From an uncultured Bacteroidales bacterium (GTDB lineage Bacteria; Bacteroidota; Bacteroidia; Bacteroidales; UBA932): a DNA stretch of 37,426 nt. This document shows positions 17,301 through 25,843 of this stretch, in pieces. The translations under genes were made by a program, and so were the position numbers. Location: assembly GCA_944322805.1 (NCBI GenBank), contig CALUQC010000104.1, positions 1 through 37,426 of the forward strand, written 5' to 3'. How positions within the stretch are numbered: position 1 is the stretch's first letter; every line of letters starts with the position of its first letter. The notes beneath the pieces were generated by a model that made no database searches, was not told the origin of the DNA, and was given only the letters and a program-made list of their open reading frames with translations.

Positions 17301-18264
17301 ATCCGGCACGGGCATCGGACTTGACCTGTCCATGTCTTTGGCAAAACTCCACAAGGGATGGCTGAAAGGCGAAAGCAAGCTCGGGGAAGGGGCCACGTTC
17401 ACTTTTGGTTTTCCATATACTGCGGAAAGTTATTCGAGCAATGAAATGGAAGACAGCACGGATGCCCTATCAGGCGGAGAAACCCTTGATGAAATAAAGC
17501 CGCAGACCGGCAGCCGGCGGATGCGCATCCTCATTGTCGAAGACGATGCCGAAATGCGGACCTATATAGAGTCAATCCTGTCGCCCAAATATGACACAGT
17601 CCATGCGGACAACGGCAAAAAGGGAATCGAAACCGCCCTGGAAGCCATGCCGGATCTGATTATATCCGATGTCATGATGCCGGTAATGGACGGCATCGCC
17701 ATGTGCCGCATGATTACGGAGGATTTCAGGACCAGCCACATACCGGTGATCCTGCTCACGGCAAAAAACAGCGAACTGGCCGGGCTTCAGGCCGGAGCCG
17801 TCGATTATATCATGAAGCCGTTCGAGCCGCAGAGCCTGCTGCTGAAAACGGACAATCTTCTGAAATACAAGGCATCGTTGAAACTGTCCGACAACTCCGG
17901 GGAAAGCATACTTCAGAAAATCAGGGATTTCAGCGAACAGAAAGAGAAGGATTTCCTGGAAAAGACTTACGGAATAGTCGAAAAGAACATGGCAAACGGC
18001 GATTTCAAGGTAGAAGACCTGATGAAGGAACTCGGAGTCAGCAAATCTCAGCTCCACAAAAAGATCACCGCCCTCACGGGGCAGTCAGCCTCCGCCTTTG
18101 TCAGGAACATCAGGTTAGACAAGGCAAGGGAAATGCTCTCCACCGGGAAATACTCCATCACGGAAGTCCTGTACAGCGTAGGATTCAACAGCCCGTCCTA
18201 TTTTTCGAAAATGTTCAGGGAAAGATTCGGGATACTGCCGTCGGAACTGCTGCAGGGAGAATGA
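14365..18264 (+). CDS. Hybrid two-component system sensor/regulator (HTCS) of the PUL
   Basis: The product is 1299 aa, with all parts of a two-component system in one chain. It has a signal peptide (1-21) and a periplasmic sensor of reg_prop beta-propeller repeats (about 25-650, e.g. GFIWLATFDGLNRYDG). A Y_Y_Y domain (about 690-755) and one membrane helix (about 762-784) follow. The kinase core has H809 in LTHEFRTPLT, N922/N926, DDGCG (954-958) and GTGIGL (981-986). The receiver domain starts at 1053 with phosphoacceptor D1102 in SDVMMPVMDG. The C-terminal AraC-type helix-turn-helix spans about 1200-1297. HTCS proteins bind an oligosaccharide in the periplasm and activate the neighbouring PUL. 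An operator-like repeat cluster lies just after the gene. The terminator hairpin overlaps its stop codon. Confidence 0.96.
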   Translation: MNIRKNVLCALAAAVWTTADAQMNMRQLSVNEGLSQYCVSDIEQDKYGFIWLATFDGLNRYDGAGINIYKENPDKPGSLSSSRIKSLYFDYGSDRLFVGTDGGGLNVYDYVTDTFKCYHIRHGSNKWFPENDIIDICPEKEGRIWVATRRHIFLVDVVNEDITVAQTISYPTNRVINSLVSIDGALITVARHRAVKYVLSGGKYILDSDIPLPENASVNSAFTWKDCLYFATTDGIYRLYDMYSGNRLEKISISSTGMLSDNENVSAIRKKDDEYIFTVEGKGLYGMGEKDGRVRHIATGNDSFWKDNTVRNAIIDNSGIMWIASQNKGAGFIDLGQVVYRKIDLYGGEQPCITSLMLTPDNSLWIGTETKGLFVRDSTGNIRNMLHGRSPVSDIKYFRDGSVKTVYDDKVYSIENGRAREIFPLHYDWAETMGSVFNVCEDRYGTLWLGCRKGVAGILPDGSHVISRLETSFFINVIPTADGEGLWVCSGRSGLIRYSINNGKSLSIVKHYTNSAADTSSISSNTVWTVCETSSGDIYAGTEMGLDIIDSGTLALKRKGGGILSESNIFAIREDSAGILWINTSRGIVRYDPADGSEKICNSSDGLVSSYMTPAAAISGKDTLYVGTNEGINCFHTADFPQKDNTPPQIAVSGIMAFDKPMTFDKPVMDLTEIVLPHYCSSITFRLSVMSYANPEKNRYAYRLLGYDDRWTLTGAASPFAAFNKLKKGRYVFEFKGWDNDNPLSASTVSIGIVIRPAWWNTAAAYCLYALIFAGLAYLTIMYFKYRIRQKSEAEANEAKIRFYDNLTHEFRTPLTLVAAPLSELAEDKDLPAKATEKISIIRRNVDRLLDLANHFLDLRKIDSNKMPLTVRYSDIGLIVRNIVYRFEPMAEHMKIDLSCSIQEENMSGWADENKITTIVTNLLSNALKFTPRDGHVSVTLTRSGNEYVIAVADDGCGISGKDMDNIFERFYQVEKRPVSGTGIGLDLSMSLAKLHKGWLKGESKLGEGATFTFGFPYTAESYSSNEMEDSTDALSGGETLDEIKPQTGSRRMRILIVEDDAEMRTYIESILSPKYDTVHADNGKKGIETALEAMPDLIISDVMMPVMDGIAMCRMITEDFRTSHIPVILLTAKNSELAGLQAGAVDYIMKPFEPQSLLLKTDNLLKYKASLKLSDNSGESILQKIRDFSEQKEKDFLEKTYGIVEKNMANGDFKVEDLMKELGVSKSQLHKKITALTGQSASAFVRNIRLDKAREMLSTGKYSITEVLYSVGFNSPSYFSKMFRERFGILPSELLQGE

Positions 18265-18326
18265 AACAAACGTCCGCGACATGAACGTGGACGTTTGTTT
18301 TATCGATATGCACATTTGTTTCATCC
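18259..18326 (+). promoter_or_regulatory. Candidate HTCS operator: three ACRTTTGTTTYATYS repeats
   Basis: The same 15-mer occurs three times: ACGTTTGTTTCATTC on the minus strand (18273-18259), ACGTTTGTTTTATCG (18291-18305) and ACATTTGTTTCATCC (18312-18326). The last two are direct repeats exactly 21 bp apart, two helical turns, as expected for an AraC-family dimer. They lie just upstream of the GH92 promoter and downstream of the HTCS gene. Binding is inference. Confidence 0.6.
18264..18300 (+). terminator. Terminator hairpin of the HTCS gene
   Basis: Perfect 12-bp arms AAACAAACGTCC (18264-18275) and GGACGTTTGTTT (18289-18300) enclose a 13-nt loop. The arm overlaps the last base of the HTCS stop codon and ends in TTT followed by TAT. 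The same bases form two of the operator-like repeats, so the site may have a double use. Confidence 0.65.
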
Positions 18327-18344
18327 ATGAAAATGCGCTATCCG

Positions 18345-18352
18345 TAATTTTG
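18345..18352 (+). promoter_or_regulatory. PUL operon promoter (-7 element without -33)
   Basis: TAATTTTG matches TAnnTTTG. No TTTG is present 19-21 bp upstream, where the third operator-like repeat ends instead, consistent with an activator-dependent promoter. The leader to the GH92 ATG would be about 15 nt. Confidence 0.6.
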
Positions 18353-18374
18353 TTACGTTGAAATAACCACATAT

Positions 18375-20714
18375 ATGAACGTAACACAAAAAACACTGAC
18401 GTTTCTGACGGCAATGCTGTGTACCGCTGTATTTCCGTCCACGGCTGCAGCCTCACCCAAGCAGCCGGCAGACTATGTTAATCCGTTTATAGGCACAAGT
18501 ACGAGTCACTCCGCCGCAGGCAGCCTGCACGGACTCGGGAAGACATTTCCCGGAGCTACGACTCCTTTCGGCATGGTGCAGGTAAGCCCTAACACCATCA
18601 CCGGTCTGGACAACAGCCCGGGCTATAGTTCGGAACATACCACTATCGAAGGTTTTCCTCTCACCCAGATGAGCGGCGTAGGCTGGTCCGGAGACCTCGG
18701 CAACTTTCTTCTCATGCCTACCACGGGGCCGCTCAAGACCATTGCCGGACGCGAGGACGGCAGCATTTCAGGCTACAGGTCCAGATTCGACAAATCCACC
18801 GAGACGGCCAAGGCCGGCTATTATTGCGTGGATCTGACCGACTACGGCATCAAGGTGGAGACTTCCGCCACCACGCATTGCGGTGCCTACAGGATTACTT
18901 TCCCTGAAAATGACCTCTCCCGCATACAGGTGGATCTGGCACGGCGTGTAGCAGGCTCCTCCGACTGGCAGTACATCGAGGTGCTCGACAGCCACACATT
19001 CCGCGGATGGATCAAATGCTCCCCTGTCGGAGGCGGCTGGGGCATCGGGAAAGGAAAGGTTTTCTACACCCTGCATTTCTACGGATACAGCAGCAAGCCT
19101 TTAGACAACTACGGATTCTACAAGGCTGACATTCCGTGCGACTGGCCGAGAAAAAGAGATGATGTCACCAAGGTAGAATACCTTCAAAGAGTATCCGAGG
19201 CCGAAATCATCAGGGGAACAGACGAAGCTACCGGACGCCACATAGGCTTTTTCAACGAATTCTCCACTGAAAAAGGAGAGCAGGTGGAAATAAAGGTAGG
19301 GATTTCATTCGTGGACGAGGACGGTGCAATGCGCAACTACATGGCAGAGGCCGACGGCAAGAGTTTCGACCAGATACGGGAGGAAGCCCGCGATGCCTGG
19401 AACAGGGAGCTCTCGCGCATTCTCATAGAAGGCGGCACGGAAGATGAAAAGACCGTATTCTACACTTCCATGTACCATTCCATGATAGATCCGAGAATAT
19501 ATACGGACGTGGACGGGCGCTATGTGGGCGGTGACTATTGTCCTCACAATACCGGCGGGAAATTCGTCAAAAGGACCGTTTTCAGCGGATGGGACGTATT
19601 CCGCAGCCAGTTCCCTCTGCAGACCATCATCAATCCGGAACTGGTAAGCGACCAGCTGAACTCCCTTGTCACTCTCGCGGAAGAAAGCAAGCGCTTTTAT
19701 TTCGAACGGTGGGAGATGATGAACTCATACTCGGGATGCATGCTCGGCAATCCGGCATTGTCCGTACTTGCCGATGCCTATGTTAAAGGAATACGCACTT
19801 TCGACGTGGAAAAGGCATACGACTATGCCGTAAACACGTCACACCTTTACGGTAATGACAAGCTCGGATATTCCCCTGGGAAAAACGGCATTTCGCTCAC
19901 GCTCGAATACGCATATTTCGACTGGTGCGTTTCGCAGCTGGCATCGGCTCTCGGAAAGACGGAAGATGCCAGGATTTTTGCAGACAAATCCAAGGCCTAC
20001 AAGAATACATTCAACCCGGAAGCAGGCTGGTTCTCCCCTCGCAACGCAGACGGGAGTTGGCCCGCCTGGCCTGCAAAGGGTCGTCTGAAAGACGGATTCG
20101 GCAGCAAGGAATCGAATCCGTACCAGCAGGGATGGTTCGTTCCTCACGACATAGAAGGCATGGTGGAACTCATGGGCGGCAGGGAAGCCGTACTGAAAGA
20201 TCTGAACGCATTTTTCGAGGGAGCTCCGGAAGACATGATGTGGAATTCGTATTACAACCACGCAAACGAGCCGGTACACCTCGTACCGTTCATGTTCAAC
20301 CTTTTGGATACGCCATGGGACACCCAGAAATGGAGCAGATTCATCTGCACCCATGCGTATAAGAACAAGGTGGAAGGCCTGGTGGGCAATGAAGACGCCG
20401 GCCAGATGTCAGCGTGGTACATTCTCGCTTCTACTGGCATACATCCTTCATGCCCGGGAAACACCAGGATGGAAATCACAAGCCCGGTCTTCGACAAGGC
20501 CGTGTTCAGGCTCAGCCCTGAATACGCTTCCGGCGAGACATTCACCGTCATTGCCAGAAACAACAGCCCGGAAAACATATATATCCAGAAGGCTTTCCTG
20601 AACGGAAAGGAATACGATAAATGCTGGATAGACTTTTCCGATATCATATCGGGCTCCGTTCTGGAACTCGTCATGGGTCCCGAGCCCAACAAAACATGGG
20701 GTATAGAAAAATAA
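18375..20714 (+). CDS. GH92 family alpha-mannosidase
   Basis: The product is 779 aa with a Sec signal peptide (cleavage near STAAAS, about 22-27). Family GH92 enzymes are calcium-dependent, inverting exo-alpha-mannosidases acting on N-glycans, yeast mannan and other mannosides. Visible hallmarks are NPFIGT (36-41), GKTFPGATTPFGMVQVSP, a beta-sandwich N-terminal domain, FSGWDVFRSQFPL (SGWD 404-407), YYNHANEPVHL (E632, the acid-region Glu of the family) and GNEDAGQMSAWY (671-682), where the acidic pair is the expected base/calcium region. It is complete. No lipobox is seen, so it is probably periplasmic. It is the first gene of the operon, ahead of SusC/SusD by 12 nt, and directly behind the HTCS-controlled promoter. 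Linkage specificity cannot be told from sequence. Confidence 0.95.
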   Translation: MNVTQKTLTFLTAMLCTAVFPSTAAASPKQPADYVNPFIGTSTSHSAAGSLHGLGKTFPGATTPFGMVQVSPNTITGLDNSPGYSSEHTTIEGFPLTQMSGVGWSGDLGNFLLMPTTGPLKTIAGREDGSISGYRSRFDKSTETAKAGYYCVDLTDYGIKVETSATTHCGAYRITFPENDLSRIQVDLARRVAGSSDWQYIEVLDSHTFRGWIKCSPVGGGWGIGKGKVFYTLHFYGYSSKPLDNYGFYKADIPCDWPRKRDDVTKVEYLQRVSEAEIIRGTDEATGRHIGFFNEFSTEKGEQVEIKVGISFVDEDGAMRNYMAEADGKSFDQIREEARDAWNRELSRILIEGGTEDEKTVFYTSMYHSMIDPRIYTDVDGRYVGGDYCPHNTGGKFVKRTVFSGWDVFRSQFPLQTIINPELVSDQLNSLVTLAEESKRFYFERWEMMNSYSGCMLGNPALSVLADAYVKGIRTFDVEKAYDYAVNTSHLYGNDKLGYSPGKNGISLTLEYAYFDWCVSQLASALGKTEDARIFADKSKAYKNTFNPEAGWFSPRNADGSWPAWPAKGRLKDGFGSKESNPYQQGWFVPHDIEGMVELMGGREAVLKDLNAFFEGAPEDMMWNSYYNHANEPVHLVPFMFNLLDTPWDTQKWSRFICTHAYKNKVEGLVGNEDAGQMSAWYILASTGIHPSCPGNTRMEITSPVFDKAVFRLSPEYASGETFTVIARNNSPENIYIQKAFLNGKEYDKCWIDFSDIISGSVLELVMGPEPNKTWGIEK

Positions 20715-20726
20715 TCAAGCATCCTT

Positions 20727-23700
20727 ATGAAGCTAAACAGCCTGTTGAAAATTACGTGCCTGATCATTTCGGCATTATCGCCTTTCTGTCTGATGCAGGC
20801 ACAGCCTTTCCCGTCAGAAATCAGCGGGAAAGTAGTCGATTCATCCAACGGTGAGCCGCTTATAGGAGCATATGTTTCCATTTCCGGCATTACCGGAAGC
20901 GGTGCCATAACCGACCTCGACGGCAACTACACTCTCGTAATACCGTCAGACCTGCCTGAAAATCCGCAGATCAGCGTATCATACGTAGGATTTGAAGACC
21001 TGAATCTCTCACTGAAAGATGCTGTGGAGTCACCTGTCTTTTCACTGAATCCGGATTCGGAAATGCTTGACGAAGTCCTGGTAGTCGGATACGGCGTCCA
21101 GAAGAAGGCATCGAGCGTAGGCTCTATCTCCCAGACCAAGGGTGAAGAGCTGCTCTCCACAGGAAACGTAAATACGGTCTCCGAAGCACTTCAGGGCCGT
21201 CTGAACGGTGTCATTGCAGTAAACTCCTCCGGACAGCCGGGAGACAACGCCGCCAGCATATTCATCCGAGGGAAAAGCACCTGGCAGAACACCGATCCGT
21301 TAGTATTGGTGGACGGAATAGAAAGGGATATGAATGATGTGGATTTCAATGAGATAGAAACCATCTCAGTCCTGAAGGACGCTTCGGCCACGGCAGTCTA
21401 CGGTGTCCGCGGAGGAAACGGAGTCATCCTCCTGACCACCAAACGCGGAACTTCGGAAAAGCCGACCGTGAGTTTCAACGCCAATGTCGCATTCAAGAAT
21501 CCTTCCGCAAAATTAGACTGGCCGGACTATGTCACGTCCATGAAACTTTACAACGAAGCCGCGGCCAATGACGCCCAGTGGGACAACCTTTTCCCTCAGT
21601 CGACCATAGATGCGTGGGCCAATGCGTACGCTACAGGAAACTACGGTCCGTACAACGACTATTTCCCGGAAATAGGCTATGACGAACTGCTCCAGACCGC
21701 CATTTCGCAGAACTACAACGTGAACATCAACGGCAAATCCGAGTTCATGAAATATTTCGCATCTCTCGGATACCAGCAAGACGGAAGCATTTACGACGTA
21801 CCCAAGAACGATGACTATGACCCCCGTTCATGGTACAGGAAACTGAACTGGAGGGCGAACTTCGACTTCAATCTCACGAAGACCACCACACTGAGCCTGA
21901 ACGTCGCCGGTAAAATGGGTATCAGGAACTTTGAAAACTATACGAACATATACAGGGCGATCTTCACTTCTCCGATCAACCTCTTCCCTATCCAGTACAG
22001 TGACGGCATGTGGGGAGATTCGGCGGTAACAAGGGGAGAAAACGTCATCGCCGACCTTCATCACTCGGGACAGACCAAGATCAATTCTTTCCAGGGATGG
22101 TACGATGCCCGCCTTGACCAGGATCTGAGTTTCATCACCAAAGGGCTCAGGGCGCATGCCATGGTCTCATACAGTTCGTCCACTTCCGCAAGCGACACTT
22201 TCAGGGACGGAGGCATCTACACCGACAACCCCAACGAAAGCAAGGACGGCTTCCCTGTGGAGTGGCGCCAGTACGACTACAGCAACCCGATATACGGGGA
22301 AGACGGCTCAGTCACATACCCGCTGATAGCCAGCGGCATACACGGGCTGCTGTATGAAATGCCGAACAATGCCTCGTACAACAATCTAAGGTCCGTAAAC
22401 TCCAGGCTCTACTACGAATTCGGCATCAACTGGGAAAGGACGTTCAAGGGTCACGAGGTCACTGCCATGGCCCTGATGAACAGACAGAAAATAGACGAAT
22501 CGGCGAGCGGTGCATCGAGATTCGAATTTTCCCAGTACACCGAAGACTGGGTAGGGCGTGTGACATACAACTGGAAAGAACGCTATTTGGCCGAATTCAA
22601 TATTTCCTATACAGGCTCCGAAAAATTCGCTCCAGGCAAAAGATTCGGTCTCTTCCCGTCCTTCTCGGTGGGCTGGAGACTTTCCGAAGAGCCTTGGATG
22701 AAATGGAGCAGCAAGGTGCTTTCCAACTTCAAGGTAAGATATTCCTGGGGCAAGGTCGGAAATGACAGGGGCGCAAGCCGTTTCCAGTACATCCAGCTTT
22801 ACAACGAGACCAACGGCACAAATTTCGGCAAGGACGGCAACACCCTCTGGGGGCCAGGATATACCGAGGGGAAACTGGCATCTCCGGACGCTACCTGGGA
22901 GACCTCCGTCAAACAGAATCTCGGATTCGAAATCAGTCTGTGGAAAAAGCTCCGCATCGAGCTCGACCTCTACGACGAGCAGAGATCCGGCATCCTCATC
23001 CAGCCGAGGACAAGTGCTCCATGGGTGGGAGCCACGCTTACGGCTTCCAACATAGGACGGACCAAAAACCATGGAATCGACCTTTCCGTGACATGGAACG
23101 ACAACATAGGCAAGGATATCCACTACTCCGTCAACTTCATGTTCGCCACGAGCGAAAACCGCATCATATTCAGGGACGACCCTGCCGACTTCCTCAACTA
23201 CGAGAAAGATGCAGGCAAGCCTATCGGCTACCAGTCCCGGTATCTTGTCAGCGGCAACTACGGCAGCATAGATGATATCTTCAACGCAGCACAGTCTTCG
23301 CTGACTACCGCAGACCAGCTCGTACCCGGAGATTTCGCCTACATCGACTTCAATGCCGACGGAGTCATAAACAGCCAGGATGTTATTCCGATGGAAAATC
23401 TGAATTATCCGCTGACCACATATGCCCTGAATCTTTCCTTCGAATGGAAGGGACTGGGATTAAGCGCCATGTTCTATGCTCCTACCGGAGTTTACAAAGA
23501 CTACTCGGACTATTACGTCTATGACTTCCCCGGCTCGCTCGAGGCTCCGAAAGCCCAGCCGCAGACCGTGGACAGATGGACTCCGGCGACTGCAAGCGAC
23601 AGCGGGATAAGCCGTCCGGCAATCCACCAGTCCCAGAGCACGCACAATTATCCGAGACGCAATGCAAACACGAAGGGCGGCAACTCATGGATATACGCGA

Positions 23701-23918
23701 ATCATTCATACATCAGGCTCAAGAACGTCGAGCTGTCATACCAGCTTCCAAAAAAAGCCATTGAAGCCATGAGGATGACCAGGTGCACGGTATTCGCCTC
23801 CGGAAACAACCTTGTAACATGGTGGGGAGGAGACTACCGCATAGACCCGGAAACGAACGGGGAAAACGTCTACCCTATCGTAAGATCATTCACAGTCGGA
23901 CTCAGATTCGCATTCTAA
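20727..23918 (+). CDS. SusC-like TonB-dependent outer-membrane transporter (SusC1)
   Basis: The product is 1063 aa with a signal peptide (MKLNSLLKITCLIISALSPF..., cleavage near LMQAQP). A CarboxypepD-regulatory-like domain (ISGKVVDSSNGEPLIGAYV...DLDGNYTL, about 32-110) is followed by a canonical TonB-box region DEVLVVGYGVQKKA. The plug domain has ALQGRLNGVIAV, IFIRGKSTW, DPLVLVDGIERD, ISVLKDASATAVYGVRGGNGVILLTTKRG. The rest is a beta-barrel ending in VRSFTVGLRFAF with the terminal aromatic residue needed for outer-membrane insertion. It imports oligosaccharides through a pedal-bin complex with the SusD-like lipoprotein encoded 10 nt downstream. Confidence 0.97.
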   Translation: MKLNSLLKITCLIISALSPFCLMQAQPFPSEISGKVVDSSNGEPLIGAYVSISGITGSGAITDLDGNYTLVIPSDLPENPQISVSYVGFEDLNLSLKDAVESPVFSLNPDSEMLDEVLVVGYGVQKKASSVGSISQTKGEELLSTGNVNTVSEALQGRLNGVIAVNSSGQPGDNAASIFIRGKSTWQNTDPLVLVDGIERDMNDVDFNEIETISVLKDASATAVYGVRGGNGVILLTTKRGTSEKPTVSFNANVAFKNPSAKLDWPDYVTSMKLYNEAAANDAQWDNLFPQSTIDAWANAYATGNYGPYNDYFPEIGYDELLQTAISQNYNVNINGKSEFMKYFASLGYQQDGSIYDVPKNDDYDPRSWYRKLNWRANFDFNLTKTTTLSLNVAGKMGIRNFENYTNIYRAIFTSPINLFPIQYSDGMWGDSAVTRGENVIADLHHSGQTKINSFQGWYDARLDQDLSFITKGLRAHAMVSYSSSTSASDTFRDGGIYTDNPNESKDGFPVEWRQYDYSNPIYGEDGSVTYPLIASGIHGLLYEMPNNASYNNLRSVNSRLYYEFGINWERTFKGHEVTAMALMNRQKIDESASGASRFEFSQYTEDWVGRVTYNWKERYLAEFNISYTGSEKFAPGKRFGLFPSFSVGWRLSEEPWMKWSSKVLSNFKVRYSWGKVGNDRGASRFQYIQLYNETNGTNFGKDGNTLWGPGYTEGKLASPDATWETSVKQNLGFEISLWKKLRIELDLYDEQRSGILIQPRTSAPWVGATLTASNIGRTKNHGIDLSVTWNDNIGKDIHYSVNFMFATSENRIIFRDDPADFLNYEKDAGKPIGYQSRYLVSGNYGSIDDIFNAAQSSLTTADQLVPGDFAYIDFNADGVINSQDVIPMENLNYPLTTYALNLSFEWKGLGLSAMFYAPTGVYKDYSDYYVYDFPGSLEAPKAQPQTVDRWTPATASDSGISRPAIHQSQSTHNYPRRNANTKGGNSWIYANHSYIRLKNVELSYQLPKKAIEAMRMTRCTVFASGNNLVTWWGGDYRIDPETNGENVYPIVRSFTVGLRFAF

Positions 23919-23928
23919 AAACGGTAAT

Positions 23929-25821
23929 ATGAAAAAGAAAGTAACACATGTGATTGCAGGCCTCGCCGCGGTCTTTGCATTTACCGCGTGCGAAGCATAT
24001 CTCGACAAGTCGCCGGATCTCGGGACATCCGAGGAAGACATATTCGAGAGCTATGAAACCATCCGTGGCTATTTGGACGGATGCTACGGCAAACTTGAAA
24101 AATGGCATTCCATCGCGGCCCTGGTAAACGCCCACCACCTCGCATTCACCGACGAATTGGGATGCTCCGTCACTCAGGGCAACTATGTAGTAAACACGAT
24201 ATGCACCGGGAACTGGTATTCGGCCACCAAGAGTACGACATGGGAAATAGGCGAAGGCAGCGGAACGGCTATCAATGACGCATACGCCGCCATCCGTATC
24301 GCCAACAGGGTCATTAACAACATGGACCAGATCCGCGATATCACGGACGATGAGAAAAAACTCATAATAGGCCAGGCCTCTTTCTACAGGGCATGGTTCT
24401 ATTTCCAGCTCATCAAGAGATACGGAGGCATGCCTATTCTCGACCAGGTCTACTGGGGAGGAGAGGAAGACGATATTCCGCGCAAGACCTTCCGTGAATC
24501 TTTCGAATGGATGGCTGCCGATATCGAAACCGCAGTAAACAATCTTCCTGACACGTGGGACGACAGGAATTACGGACGTCCAGACAAGGCAGCCGCCATG
24601 GGATTCCGCGCACATGCATGGCTTTATGCCGCCAGCCCGCTTTTCCAGAACGGACTTGATGCCACCACGGAACAGGAATATGACAAGGACCTCTGCCTGC
24701 AGGCGGCAAAATACGCCCAGGACTGCATCGATCTCGTAGAGACCGGAACAACGGGCAGGAAATTCACCCAATGCGCCGATCCTCAGAACAACATCGATGA
24801 ATACACTTCCATCTTCGTATTCGAGCCGAACACAAAGAACCAGCACGAGGAATACCTCTGGTGGAACAGGAGCAGCGCCAACCAGATCGTAACCATGCGT
24901 ACGTGGTGGAACTGGCCGGAATGGGACAGCAAATCCGCAGCTGCGGCACAGTCGTTCGGAATGCCGACGGCAAATATCGTCAAATACTTCGAGAGAAAGG
25001 GCGAAGGAGGACTGTACTACCCTATCACCGACCCGAGATCCGGCTACGTGGGAGAACAGAACGGCCAGCCCGGACCGTGGTCCGACATGCAGAACCGCGA
25101 TCCGCGCATGTACAACAACATTCTTCTTCCGGGCGACAAGTGGGCATTGTCAAACAACCCCGACTATGTCGTGACATCCTGGAAAGGAGGCAGCGGATAC
25201 AATAAATTCTATACCGGCAATCTGAGCAAGGTCAGGGAATTTACAGGCTACCTGTGCCGCAAGTACATCTGGGAGGGTGCAGACAATCTCCTGAACAACA
25301 ATCAGGGATTCGAGCAGAAACGTTTCCTGAGTTTCTACATCCGCGTGACGGAAATGTACCTGGACTATGCAGAGGCCCTCTTCGAAGCCACGGGAAGCGC
25401 GACTTCCGCCCCGTCCGGATTCAAGATGACGCCGAAGGAAGCAATAGACAAGGTCCGTGCAAGGGTGGGCGTAACGCCTGTCGTGGATGACTACGCCACC
25501 CCGGAAACATTCAGGGAGACATACCGCCGGGAAAGGACCGTCGAACTTATGTTCGAAAACCACAGATGGGAAGACATCCGGCGATGGATGCTGTTCGATG
25601 AACTGTTTCCAAACGGGAAAGGTATTTACAACACCGTATGGACATGCGAACAGGGCGAAAACCCGAGCGCTGCGGACATAGCCGGAGGACTGACGTTCAC
25701 TTACACGACAGAGCCTAATGACATCGAGGTCCGCAACTACACCACAAGGCACTATCTGTATCCGTTCTCGGGTGCCACTGTATCTTCGCAGAGAAACCTC
25801 AAACAGAATCCGGGATGGTAA
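23929..25821 (+). CDS. SusD/RagB-like glycan-binding lipoprotein (SusD1)
   Basis: The product is 630 aa. The lipoprotein signal MKKKVTHVIAGLAAVFAFTAC has its lipidated Cys at 21, followed by EAYLDKSPD, the standard start of a surface SusD. TPR-like helices include AYAAIRIANRVINNMDQI and IGQASFYRAWFYFQLIKRYGGMPILDQ, the classical SusD core. The C-terminal half has MYLDYAEALFEATG, AIDKVRARVGV and the strongly conserved RRERTVELMFENHRWEDIRRW. Aromatic-rich loops (e.g. WWNRSSANQIVTMRTWWNWPEWD) could form the glycan platform. It pairs with SusC1, 10 nt upstream. Confidence 0.96.
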   Translation: MKKKVTHVIAGLAAVFAFTACEAYLDKSPDLGTSEEDIFESYETIRGYLDGCYGKLEKWHSIAALVNAHHLAFTDELGCSVTQGNYVVNTICTGNWYSATKSTTWEIGEGSGTAINDAYAAIRIANRVINNMDQIRDITDDEKKLIIGQASFYRAWFYFQLIKRYGGMPILDQVYWGGEEDDIPRKTFRESFEWMAADIETAVNNLPDTWDDRNYGRPDKAAAMGFRAHAWLYAASPLFQNGLDATTEQEYDKDLCLQAAKYAQDCIDLVETGTTGRKFTQCADPQNNIDEYTSIFVFEPNTKNQHEEYLWWNRSSANQIVTMRTWWNWPEWDSKSAAAAQSFGMPTANIVKYFERKGEGGLYYPITDPRSGYVGEQNGQPGPWSDMQNRDPRMYNNILLPGDKWALSNNPDYVVTSWKGGSGYNKFYTGNLSKVREFTGYLCRKYIWEGADNLLNNNQGFEQKRFLSFYIRVTEMYLDYAEALFEATGSATSAPSGFKMTPKEAIDKVRARVGVTPVVDDYATPETFRETYRRERTVELMFENHRWEDIRRWMLFDELFPNGKGIYNTVWTCEQGENPSAADIAGGLTFTYTTEPNDIEVRNYTTRHYLYPFSGATVSSQRNLKQNPGW

Positions 25822-25843
25822 ACCTAACTCTATTTACAAGATT

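Noticed and set aside
18459..18520. GH92 as a lipoprotein through the Cys at residue 16
   Set aside because: The context AMLCTAV is not a lipobox and the cleavage-like STAAAS lies further on; a plain signal peptide fits better.
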